Shown piece after piece: positions 54,700-64,000 of a stretch of DNA of 64,000 nt. This DNA comes from Spongilla lacustris (lineage: Eukaryota; Porifera; Demospongiae; Spongillida; Spongillidae): the NCBI GenBank assembly GCA_949361645.1, contig OX442433.1, forward strand, positions 2,785,720 to 2,849,719. Direction: 5' to 3'. The number at the start of each line of letters is the position of its first letter. Position 1 is the first letter of the stretch. The notes beneath the pieces were generated by a model that was not told where the DNA came from, ran no database searches, and worked only from the letters and a program-made list of their open reading frames with translations. Both the position numbers and the translations under genes were made by a program.

Positions 54700-55600
54700 A
54701 CATATACAGTGCTCATATTGAACTCTTGTGTGGTGTATACATTATTATTATTTGTATATCAATGCTATTTTTTACATTTTAAACATGTAATATCGTAACA
54801 TGTATCCGGATATCGTCGTAAAAAAGTATTCGAATAATGGGCGAATTGTCGATGCGGACGACGAATACCTAAGTACCTCCGAATGGAGATTCACAAACCG
54901 GTTATTTCGAATAGAACAAATCCAATAATCGATTTTTCCGAGTAATGCTAAATTACTATTCGAACGGATAGGTTTTTGCGAATATCCGAATAACCCGAAT
55001 AACCTGATAACCGGTTACACTCATGTATTGAGAGAAGGATTTCATAGCTAACTACATGAGAGGATGATTTTGCCTTTTTGCATCTTCTGTTAGCTCATGT
55101 TACATGCAGTTACATACATTGCGTTCGGTGATTAATCTGTGTCCGAGGGTCAGAGGGTTCAAACAACTCCTCACTGAATGAAGAGGTCACCACTGCTTAT
55201 TATTTTCATACACATCATACATGCACTGCTGCAAGTTACTATAACATCAGTTGCTATTATACATATATAATACAATTAATAGTTGTCCATTTATAACTAT
55301 TACATCACCATTAAATGTTGTACCTCCTCCCGTACTGTCCTATATGATATTAGTGCCAGAAGTGATCGATCCACATAATGTGTGTTGGGGATGCTGAGGG
55401 GGGTATGTTCAGTTATATAATAGACATTGTTGATAATGTATACCGCATTGTGAAGGATTGTGTGTATAACACTACAGGCAAAGGCGTAGGCCTATTACAC
55501 ATCCAGCGGTACACAAATTGAAAACAATGCCTGGAATTTTTATTTATTTTTTGTGCCTTTAACATTGGTCCCGTGGCCGCGGTACCTATTCCTCCACCCC
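54700..55600. other. Non-genic interval, with gaat/ccgaata-rich segment
   Basis: 54800-55020 has repeated tattcgaat, ccgaataa and aaccggtta words, similar in style to the ends of the element at 57987-61797, so it may be a degraded TIR element. Nothing else is supported. Confidence 0.35.
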
Positions 55601-55608
55601 TGCAAAAC

Positions 55609-55640
55609 CAGAGATAATATATATGTATATATTATCTCTG
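55609..55640. mobile_element. 32-bp micro-foldback with 7-bp TSD GCAAAAC
   Basis: The 32 bases are CAGAGATAATATATA on the left and its complement on the right around a central dinucleotide, a perfect hairpin. GCAAAAC flanks it on both sides exactly (55602-55608, 55641-55647). The end CAGAGATAATA resembles CAGGGATATTA of the 462-bp MITE that also makes 7-bp duplications. Confidence 0.6.
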
Positions 55641-55649
55641 GCAAAACCC

Positions 55650-56515
55650 ACTGGTGTGCAGTGTTCGCTCGCGACTTCAGTAATCAAGAGTACATACAGG
55701 TTAATTATTAATATCATCACACGTGACAACTATTATCACGCCCACGTTTATACTTTAATCAAACATGGCAGAAGAACGAAATAACGAAGTGCCTAGTCTA
55801 ATAAATCTGGATGCAATCTCTGACGGTAGGCTGTATATTTGTAGCGCTTGTGGCGTACATGTATTTTAATAGCGGCGGAAGTGGGGGGGCGGGTGATGGT
55901 GTAAAGGTGCTCTCCACTAAACGTCATATGATTGCGTGGAGCGAAAGTGCATTACATGTATGCGAGGGGAAAGTAGGTTTAATTCATAAACGCGCATCAG
56001 AGGTGTCGCATAATGGGTGTCGGTTTCTGACCTCATTTTTGACCTTTGCCGCTATGAATACGTAATGAGGGGCGCGCTTGGGGCAAGCAAGCGCGAATTT
56101 TTTGCACCCTCGGCTGTTTGCGGCTGGACACTAGGTTTATAATTAGACAATACGGTATACGCCCCTAAAGCTGTAATGTTCTTACCTCTTTATACATGTT
56201 GTTTTTGGCGAGCCATATACCACACTTGTTGTAAGCAATTCCGTTGAAACAAATAGCTCCCGCACACACCCTACCAGACTAGTCAACAATATGATAAACG
56301 CGCAACAGCATTCGATTTGATTAATAGTTATGCGCAGCCCGTTTTTAAGCCAATGTAATTTTAGCGGGTCTACTTCAAGCTTGGTGTACGACCGAACCAA
56401 CCGACAGAACAGGACGGTAAGCAAGAACACTAAACAACACACATAGGAGTGCATATATACAATGTTCACAACTAGCCAACTTTTTTTTTTTTAAACCGAA
56501 CTGGACATGAGTTTT
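55650..56515. other. Interval without a supported gene
   Basis: A frame at 55811-56065 with a possible signal-like start (MQSLTVGCIFVALVAYMYF) is unrecognised. An initiation-like ATG at 55765 (atggcagaagaacgaaataa) encodes MAEERNNEVPSLINLDAIS before donor-like sequence, which might be a first exon. Confidence 0.3.
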
Positions 56516-56519
56516 TAAA

Positions 56520-57407
56520 ATGAATAATAGGTGTAGCTTTGGGATGGAGCACCACAAAACGACAGTCAAAGAGCTGTGTGGTCGCTTCTTGGTCGAGGCT
56601 AGGAAAAAGAAAACAAGGAGCTCATACATCTGCCAAGAGTTTGCAGCTCATTTGTACACTGTCTTTGCCATTAACACCAACAATGACATAGTTAACACTC
56701 ACCCTCCTTGCTTCTGCAGCAGTTCTGCTATACAGTTACAAACTTGTGCTGGATAAAAGCCTGCTGTTGACTGTGGGGGATAGTAGTACATAAATACACA
56801 TTAAAAACATTTGTGTTCACCTTACATTCTAATTTGCCATACATTATCACCCTGCCTGCAGTCGTCCAGCCAAACACAGCCCACAGAAGATTATTGTAGG
56901 CATTCATGCAATAGCCCCTCCCACTGAATCCTTACTGGCTGACTACTTACTGGCCAGCTCCAACAATCCAGCAATCCTGGAGCAACTGCAGTGTCCCATA
57001 TGCCTGAGGATTTTACACCAGCCTCTGGAGCTCCCATGTAGGGCACTGGTGTGCACTGCCTATACATGGTCCAGTGGTTCAAGGTGTTCAATTGTAGTGG
57101 GGTCAAGTGTCCATGCTGCATCATGGACACTCCACTAACTGCACCACAGCTAAAGGCAGCAACACTATTCATTCAGACACTGTTGATGGACATAGCACTC
57201 CAGTGTCAAACCTGTAGAAAGAACATTAAGGCTTGCGAGTATGGCACACACACCAGTGCAATGGTGAAGCAGCGAAGGTTAACCTGCAGAAAGCAGGAAA
57301 ACGCATGTTGGATTTGGCCTCCTCTGAGAACACAGGGGGCTGAATCCGTACATGCAAGGTTCAATGGACTACAAAGGATGTACCATTCAGTTCCTGACAA
57401 AGTTTGA
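56520..57407 (+). pseudogene. RAG1 N-terminal-like (RING/zinc-binding) gene fragment, broken
   Basis: Part one (56520-56756) reads FLVEARKKKTRSSYICQEFA, HLYTVFAINTNNDI and NTHPPCFCSSSAIQL. This parallels the RAG1 region upstream of the RING, where a 'hydrophobic-F-x-I-D/N...HP--FC-xC' pattern occurs; one Cys is Ser here. Part two (about 56890-57407) has ILEQLQCPICLRILHQPLEL, PCRALVC with the same C-x2-C-x11-C-x4-C spacing as the RAG1 RING (the RING His is Ala), then, after a frame change near 57050, VQWFKVFN and KCPCC, followed by LQCQTCRKNIKACEYGTHTS like the RAG1 ZFA finger. Stops lie between the parts. No RAG1 catalytic core is visible downstream. Confidence 0.55.
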
Positions 57408-57419
57408 CAATTGGTGCTA

Positions 57420-57985
57420 ATGGTAAAGGAGCATCTACTCTCCATGGCTCCACAAAATGTGGCAGCGACACTCCTCCAACCAGCAATGACATGATCGCTT
57501 TTCTCGCGTAACTTTGGTATCAAAAATCCCTGGCAAAAAAAAGTTGGCTTTTAGCACATACAATTATAAGCTAGTATACCATCTAAGTCCTTCAAGATTC
57601 AGCTTTGATTTCGACTTTCTATCAGTTGGGAACGTAGATAATTCGCTTCCAACAGGAGAGGTACATCGCGAGTTACCTGCTTTCACGACTTATAACGCGC
57701 TGTGGCAACGAAACTGTAGCACGAGGTAAGCACTGTAAATAGAAAAATGATGCTGGCTTTATTTCGTGTTTTCAAATGGTGACAATAACCAACCTGTTTT
57801 GTGCTGCCTCACATTTTTGTTCAACCCTGGGGTTGTCATGGGCGTTGCTAAGGCACTTCGTAATCGTTTCAATATTTCGGGTAAATAACCTAGTGTCCAC
57901 AAAATGTATGGCCGCAAACAGCCGTGCACCACACCCAGTGCCCCAAATTTATTCTTAGATTTGAAACTATTCATAGATTTGAACC
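57420..57985. other. Downstream of the RAG1-like fragment, no recognised gene
   Basis: An open frame at 57514-57729 is unrecognised and does not show the DDE core expected if a RAG1-like transposase continued. Confidence 0.3.
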
Positions 57986-58481
57986 TAAGGCTTGAAACCA
58001 GTTTTTCCGGAGCTCCGGTTAACCGGTTAACCGATTGCGAGAATCAAATAACCGCCTCAAATGGTTCTAATTCGGCTAAATAACCGCGTCAACCAGTTGT
58101 TAGAAATTTTTAACAACCTCGGTTGGTGTTCTATAGAGGCCAGGAGTTACAAGTGCGTCACGCACGCCTTACATTTTGCAATAATTTTGGGCACGAGAAA
58201 ACAAGCGGACGAGAGTGAACAACGGAGGGAAGGCAGGGATGCATCTCACGTGGTACATAATTATAGCAACAACTCGATCCTCAATTCACCTTAATGGTGA
58301 GCCTGCACGCACTGCGTGACGTACTTAGAAGTACGCCGTGGACCATATCATCTTACTTGCCATGTGGCAAAGCCTGAGATTGTGCTTGTTTAGCTTTTGG
58401 TCTATCGATTATGCATAAATAGTTGATAATTAATTTTTAAACCGGATATTACCGGTCGTTTTAACTGTTTCCCCGCGAACA

Positions 58482-58540
58482 TCGCTTATAAGCGACACAA
58501 TTATTATGTACGGTAACCGCGGACGTCGCTTATAAGCGAC
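58482..58540. repeat. Two subterminal palindromes in the piggyBac left end
   Basis: tcgcttataagcga (58482-58495) and gtcgcttataagcgac (58525-58540) are perfect palindromes 43 bp apart, each preceded by ccgcg(a/g)ac. They may be transposase-binding sites (inference). Confidence 0.6.
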
Positions 58541-58624
58541 AAAATGATATGATTACACTTACGCGAATGTAACTTTTCGTTCATCGTTCGTATAATGACC
58601 AAACCTTGGATACAGCTATTATAG

Positions 58625-60583
58625 ATGTGTCCTAACATGAAACCACGTAGAAAGGGTACCCTTGCACAAAAACAATTCTATATGACGTCTAAACATTTCA
58701 AAATTTGGGTGTCTTTGTCGGCAGCTGGAATCATTGCATCAAAAGGTAAGTGGGTTTTAGCTATGACTCATTTACAAGAAGTAATCACTACTAGAATGGC
58801 TTCAGGAAGTAGTATAAGTGCGCAGAGATGCTTCACAGTGGAGGATGTATTGCAGATGGTTGATCAGGATGAGCCTATAATGGAAGGGAGCGATGATGAG
58901 TTCGGGGACATCCAGGAGGAAGAACTGCACGAGATGCAGGAGGATAAGTGGCAGATATGAGTACAGATTATAACCTAAATGGTGATGCAATGGAGTTTAC
59001 AGAATCTGTTGCAACTGAGAGTAGCAATGTATTTTTTGCTGTAGAGAGCTGTGCTGCTTCTCAGGAATGGAGCTCCACACTGTCACCAATCAGAATCCAG
59101 CCATTTACATCAACCACAGGACCAGCATTTATGGTGGTATGGGATCCATCAGATGTCTTCACTCATCTTTTTGATGACAGCATATTAGAGTACATAGTTG
59201 AGCAGTCAAATCTATACGCACAACAAACCATGGATGCAGCTAAGTACAACGCCTGGCAACTAATCACTCTTGAAGAGTTGAAAGCCTACCTGGGGTTCAA
59301 TGTTTTGATGGGTTTAGTGCGGCTCCCTGAAATCGAAGACTGTTGGAAGCAGGATCCTTTCTTTCACTACGCACCAATAGCTGATCGCATTCCAAGAGAT
59401 CGTTTCAGGGACATCTCACGCTATCTCCACTTCTGCGACAATTCAACCCTGGCCAAAAGGGGAGAACAAGGTTACGATCGATTAGGAAAAGTACGACCAG
59501 TGATAAATGCCATCAATGCAAGTGTAAAGAACAACTACCAGCCTTCACTTGACATTGTGGTTGACGAAGCAATGATCCCCTTTCAGGGTGAGTCTTGCCT
59601 CAAACAATTCCTTCCCAAAAAACCTGTAAAACGTGGCATCAAGGTGTGGTGCTTAGCAGACAGCACCAATGGGTATGTGCACAACTTTGATGTTTACACA
59701 GGGAATGGAAGTCAATCAAGTGAGGGAACCCTTAGCAGTAGAGTGGTGCTGATGTTGTCTGACCATCTTCAACACAAGAATCACCACCTCTACTGTGACA
59801 ATTATTTCACGTCTCCAAGCCTTTTCAAGGAGCTACTTGAAAGGGGTACCTATGCATGCGGCACCGTAAGACAGAACAGTAAATGCTTCCCCTCAGATTT
59901 GAAGGTGTCTGGCAAAGGGAAAAATGCTGGGGCAAAGCTTGGGCTAGTGGACAGGGGCGACACAGCAGTAAGGTAACGAGGGCCACTTGTAGCTACGTCT
60001 TGGCTAGACAACAAGGTTGTAACTGTGCTGTCAACTAATGTACAACCTGATGTGATGGACACCACTAAACAAACACAAAAGGATGGACAAGGCTGGAATG
60101 AATTGCCCAGTTGCAATTACTGCTTATAGTGCAAATATGGGTGGCGTTGACCACAATGACCAGTTACGGCAATACTATCATGTTCGTACAAAAGGAATAA
60201 AATATTACAAATATATTTTTTGGTTCCTGTTCGAGATGATTATAGCCAATGCCTTCATTCTACTCAGACAGTTAGTACGCCCAAACATCACCCTAAGAGA
60301 CTTCCGGCTACAACTTGCTAAGTCACTAGTTGATACGTACAACAGTAGGAAGCAGCTAGGACGTAGTACCCTTAGTGAACAACCAAGGGTAAAACTTCAA
60401 CATTACCCTAGGATTAAAAAAATGGAGAGCCAAAAGGGTGTGAGTCGGTGCCACTACTGTTCAATGCACAAGAGGAGGAAGGAGACAACATGGTATTGCT
60501 CAGAGTGTATCATGCATTTATGCCATACAGGCAAAGACGATGGCACTGACTGCTTTTTGTTATATCATGAGGGACATAAGTGA
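58625..60583 (+). pseudogene. piggyBac transposase, PGBD4-like, with frame breaks
   Basis: An acidic N-terminal region (58800-58960: DDEFGDIQEEELHEMQEDKW) is followed by a one-frame shift. The core 58948-59976 contains YLGFNVLMGLVRLPEIEDCW, VDEAMIPFQGESCLKQFLPK (first Asp), and HHLYCDNYFTSPSLFKELL (second Asp). A TAA at 59974-59976 and a frame change near 60080 precede NMGGVDHNDQLRQYYHVR (third Asp) and a C-terminal Cys-rich domain (RCHYCSM, TTWYCSECIMHLCHTG). piggyBac enzymes cut and paste at TTAA without footprints. Three or so lesions make this copy inactive, though every catalytic Asp is present. Confidence 0.85.
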
Positions 60584-61377
60584 CTTAGTTTACATGTACA
60601 CTGTATATAGTCATTGACATGCTTATCCTTCAAGTAAACTGTATTGTAATTTGTGCCCATTAGAATGACTGTATATGAGTTACGATGAGTTATAATGCAC
60701 ACCCTACAACTTCAAGTACCACATACACACACACCTACATACACACTTCCTTGTGAACATCTCTCTACCATTACAATTACTTCACTTCATCTAACCTAAA
60801 GTTTCGCCCACTAATCTCCACAACATACACATATGAACCCTGCATATGCAGTGATGGACAGATGAAACACATGTATGATACACACACACCCACACATACC
60901 ATACCCAAACACAATGTATGCCCAATACCATATACACACATAACCGTTTCACAAGGTAAATCTGTATATACACACTATGCAGACCATGTACACACAGGAG
61001 AAACACACACACATAATGATATGCATACAACATTCTCAAACCATAATTACTTCCACCCACCACCAATAGTACCAACCTCCCTCTTACCAGTGTACGCACA
61101 GACTTACTTTCAAACAAAACCATCTTCCTGTATGTATCACAACATCCATGTCAACTCTGAGAGCTTGTTTGTAGAATTTCAATCACTTATTGATAGTCCT
61201 AGACGTCTTGAATCGCGGGTGAAGCTACTGTGCCAGATTCGTAGTCCCTTTCTTCAGTGGCACTAAATAGAATTATCAATTTGAATACCCCGTTGGACAG
61301 TGCTTCGAAAACAGCCCCATATACGCAATCCACGAGGTAAATAACTTTGTCTAATGCTTAGTACCACTCCCAAGTAC

Positions 61378-61602
61378 TTACTTTGTAATAAATTGACAGT
61401 AGTTTCCGTCTTCGCGTTTCAAAGCTTCCACGCCAACCACAGCGTCTGTACGGATCATCTTGATCGTAGCACTAGTTGTCTTTTGTACATCGTATAAAAG
61501 ATCAGGTGGCATTAGTGTGTAGGCTATCCACTGATCAGACTGATTTTGAAAAGTTGCGCATACAAAACTCCTTCCGTTCAAAAGTTGTCGTGCGCTAATC
61601 AA
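61378..61602 (-). CDS. Possible minus-strand exon near the piggyBac right end
   Basis: A 74-residue frame (LLNGRSFVCATFQNQSDQWI, LYDVQKTTSATIKMIRTDAV) ends in AAAGTAAGTACT, a good splice donor overlapping the stop. Not recognised. It may be cargo, a captured host exon or chance. Confidence 0.25.
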   Translation of the reverse strand: MISARQLLNGRSFVCATFQNQSDQWIAYTLMPPDLLYDVQKTTSATIKMIRTDAVVGVEALKREDGNYCQFITK

Positions 61603-61904
61603 ACGATATCTAAAAATACATTATCTCCTTAAATTAATTCCGCGGTTACGTAGCTACAGCGTCTATAAATATCCGCGTGTAAACTGTTAAAACAAACAAC
61701 CTTAACCGACCAGATAATCACCTTAACCGACCGGTTTTTTAAAATTTGAATAACCTCTTACAACCGGTTTTTTCTGAACTAACAGGTTTCAAGCCTTTAT
61801 TGGAAATGGATTTAAATGGCCGTGTTTTATTGATCAGTTTTGTTAGATTTGTACGTTTATACGTGCGCTTAGTAACATTAAACTAAGAGCCACTTAAATA
61901 TCAT

Positions 61905-62703
61905 ATTGAGATGACTTAGCCCTAGAAATTTTTTAAATTCTATTTGCAGGTTTCTAGGGATAATAGCTGACCGTGTTATTCTTTGTACTGCATGATAATT
62001 ACTCCATTCTGAAAAGCTAGATTTATAAATTGACTATAATCTCATGTAGGCCACTTGCACTTTAAAGGCACAAATTATACTCACATCCACCTCTATTTTA
62101 TTCCATCACATAGCATAAAGTTACAAATTTTGCCAGTTATGTACCCCCGTATTCACACTGCCTTAGTTAACATTTGTGTTTGGGATTATATCTGTAGTGT
62201 GGTGCTGTATACAATATCTGTCTGGATGTCTCAAAACAATTTTGACGCATGATATTTGAAGTTAAATTTTTTAATTCTATTTCTGAGTTTCTATGGCTAT
62301 AATTGAGATGACTTAGCCCTCGAAATTTTTAGAATTCTATTTGCAGGTTTCTAGGGATAATAGCTGACCGTGTTATTCTTTGTACTGCATGATAATTACT
62401 CCATTCTGAAAAGCTAGATTTATAAATTTACTATAATCTCATATAAGCCACTTGCACTTTAAAGGCACAAATTATACTCACATCCACCTCTATTTTATTC
62501 CATCACATAGCATAAAGTTACAAATTTTACCATTTATGTACCCCCGTATTCACACTGCCTTAGTTAACATTTGTGTTTGGGATTATATCTGTAGTGTGAT
62601 GCTGTATACAATATCTGACTGGATGTCTCAAAACAATTTTCACGCACGATATTTGAAGTTAATTTTTTTAATTCTATTTCTGTGTTTCTAGGGCTATACT
62701 AAA
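61905..62703. repeat. 397-bp tandem duplication (two copies)
   Basis: gagatgacttagccct begins each unit (about 61908 and 62305) and ggcacaaattatactcacat recurs 397 bp apart. The two copies differ at scattered positions. No coding sequence is supported. Confidence 0.9.
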
Positions 62704-62704
62704 G

Positions 62705-63785
62705 ATGTGGCATATATGAGCTCGGTAGCGTTTTTAATGATAACTGTAAAGGTGTTTTTGAAAACGTTATATTTCCACAATCATACATCCGTTTCTTGCC
62801 AAATTCGAGAAACATATTGCCCCATCCCTTACATACATATAGTACGATATTGATGTTATAGATTCACTCTGCTGGCTGTATCCGAGGCCTGATAGGTCAC
62901 GGAGGTAAAATGTATCATAACTCCAAAACCGAAAATACTTCTAATGCCAAATTTGAAACACTGGTAGGAAAATGGTGTCCAACCAAATGGTGACTTTTCG
63001 CAATACCTTTATAGTGATGGTTCAGGCGAGGCTTAGTGTCAAACGTAGTGCAGCGGTGAACCATTGCATAAATTTACATACGTGCCACACCCCCATTTCT
63101 ACGTGACATCACGCGGAATAAACACGGAAGACTTGGAGAGTTCAGGAAGCGAATCAGAAGGGTTAGGTTAACCCTAACCCTAACCCTAACCCTAACCCTA
63201 ACCCTAACCCTAACCCTAACCCCTAACCCTCATTAAGTTAAGCTTTACCCAAACTTGGCAATGTCAGCCTTTATTTATGGAGCGTCTTTTCTACCTAAAC
63301 ACTATTATTACACATTTCTTTTACGTGGAATCGTGCCTTAGCCGTCCATTTATTTAATAAGCAATAAATGTTTGACATCACGTAGAAATGGAGGTGTGGC
63401 ACGTATGTAAATTTCTAAAATGGTTCACCGCTGCACTAGGTTTAACTCTAAGCCTCACCTGAACCAACGCTATAAAAGTATTGCGAAAAGACACCGTTTT
63501 TTTGGACACCATTTTCCTATCAGTAATTAAAATTTGGCATTAGAAGTATTTTCGGTGTTAGAGTTGTGATACGTTTTACCTCCAAGACCTATCAAGCATA
63601 AGATACAGCCAGCAGAATGAATCTATAACATCAATATCGTACCATATGTACGTAAGGGATGGGGCTATAAGTTTCTCGAATTTAGCAAGAAAAGGATGTA
63701 TGGTTGTGGAAATATAACGTATTCAAAAACACCTTAAAAGTCATCATTAAAAACAGTACTGACTTTATATGTGCCACATCTTTAC
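62705..63785. repeat. Foldback element with ~410-bp arms and a telomeric core
   Basis: aaagatgtggcatatatgag at the left is mirrored by catatgtgccacatcttt-like text at the right. The arms pair along their length (for example gttatagattcactctgctg / cagcagaatgaatctataac, ttacatacgtgccacac / gtgtggcacgtatgtaa). The arms enclose 63110-63360 with the telomeric array. No transposase is seen. Confidence 0.85.
63160..63230. repeat. Interstitial telomeric array (CCCTAA)n, n about 9
   Basis: One inverted unit (gggttagg) meets about nine direct CCCTAA units in a head-to-head junction (ggttaggttaaccctaaccc), ending cccctaaccctcatt. It lies in the loop of the foldback. Confidence 0.95.
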
Positions 63786-64000
63786 AAGCAACAAACAGTA
63801 TCATTCAGCATGACACTAGTCTATTTCGTCCCCTGTACATCCTGCCGAACATATGACATCTGCATAAATTAAAGCCTGCTGTTTGAAATTTTGAGTAGAA
63901 AAGCAGGTATACTAGTTAATGCTAGTCATAGATGACAGTCAGCACATTATTGGACACAGCACGAGTGAGAAACCACATTAAAAAATACATGAAATCATTT

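Larger units (their letters stand above)
58465..61686 (+). mobile_element. piggyBac element (PGBD4-like), 3.2 kb, TTAA target
   Basis: TTAA flanks the proposed ends (58461-58464 and 61687-61690). The left end CTGTTTCCCCGCG and right-end complement CAGTTTACACGCG form an imperfect short TIR. The transposase-like gene lies between. The ends are inferred from TTAA, weak TIR similarity and position rather than perfect symmetry. Confidence 0.6.
57987..61797. mobile_element. Small TIR element carrying an inserted piggyBac
   Basis: AAGGCTTGAAACC at 57987 is mirrored by GGTTTCAAGCCTT ending 61797. Subterminal ends on both sides are rich in ccggttaacc/ttaaccgaccgg and 'aaccggtttttt' words. Removing the piggyBac leaves about 590 bp. 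No clear target duplication was found, so the superfamily is undecided. Confidence 0.5.

Noticed and set aside
54800..55020. ccgaataa/aaccggtta-rich segment as a complete TIR element
   Set aside because: Only one end-like segment is visible and no partner or duplication could be found.
1..64000. Bacterial or viral origin of the window
   Set aside because: Spliced genes, a eukaryotic tRNA, telomeric repeats and metazoan-type transposons throughout; no operons or ribosome-binding sites.

Overview
This is repeat-dense DNA from an invertebrate animal nucleus, most likely a marine sponge or another early-branching metazoan (inference). Support for this: spliced genes with short GT-AG introns; one eukaryotic tRNA-Glu; Ty3/gypsy, DIRS/Ngaro-like, RLE-type non-LTR, Ginger, piggyBac, Tc1/mariner and foldback elements; vertebrate-type TTAGGG telomeric repeats; and a single-pass receptor with fibronectin-III domains and a repeated tyrosine-containing tail. 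'acatgta' words, GT/CA microsatellites and pure poly-C tracts of 20-35 nt recur throughout.

Layout. 1-1851: left-truncated minus-strand Ty3/gypsy element with an open gag-pol frame and a 214-bp LTR. About 1880-5640: tyrosine-recombinase (Ngaro/DIRS-like) retrotransposon with a few disabling changes, interrupted by a 535-bp MITE (4985-5519). 6020-10848: complete 4.8-kb Ginger-like DNA transposon with TIRs, a GTAT target duplication and exons for a gypsy-type integrase, GPY/F-like module, Cys-rich CXC-like region, Ulp1 protease and PHD finger. 12117-14172: scrambled relic of the same family, itself hit by a MITE. 14.3-20.7 kb: non-genic DNA with MITEs, a perfect 48-bp palindrome, a foldback element and a retroelement scrap. 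21.3-22.9 kb: decayed plus-strand seven-transmembrane (7TM) receptor. 23.3 kb: tRNA-Glu(CTC). 24.6-25.5 kb: Tc1/mariner-like relic behind a promoter-like array of GGCGGGAACCAAT repeats and a TATA box. 26.6-28.7 kb: FN3 receptor gene on the minus strand.

29.3-43.0 kb is a nest of elements. A foldback element is split by a second, diverged Ginger element (29822-41741). That element is itself split in its first intron by a 7.4-kb element (30337-37752) with a 15-bp TIR, a 7-bp target duplication and no recognisable transposase. A 798-bp Mutator-like palindrome with a 9-bp duplication lies just beyond. 44.6-45.85 kb: minus-strand 7TM receptor gene with readable exons; a piece of the same gene family, including an intron junction, sits inside the foldback at 29.4 kb. 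45.9-49.9 kb: decayed minus-strand Ty3/gypsy element.

50.9-52.9 kb is an old, long-period tandem repeat. 53570-54694 is the intact C-terminal frame of an RLE-type non-LTR retrotransposon. 56.5-57.4 kb is a broken gene resembling the N-terminal, RING-containing half of RAG1. 57987-61797 is a small TIR element carrying a piggyBac copy (58465-61686). The right end has a 397-bp tandem duplication and an approximately 1.1-kb foldback with an interstitial telomeric array at its core.

Most coding capacity is mobile-element protein. The host genes best supported are the tRNA, the FN3 receptor and the minus-strand 7TM receptor. The points most worth following up are the Ginger pair with palindrome-built TIRs and a non-canonical GTAT duplication, the RAG1-N-like gene, the telomere-cored foldback, and the group of elements making 7-bp duplications, including a 32-bp micro-foldback.
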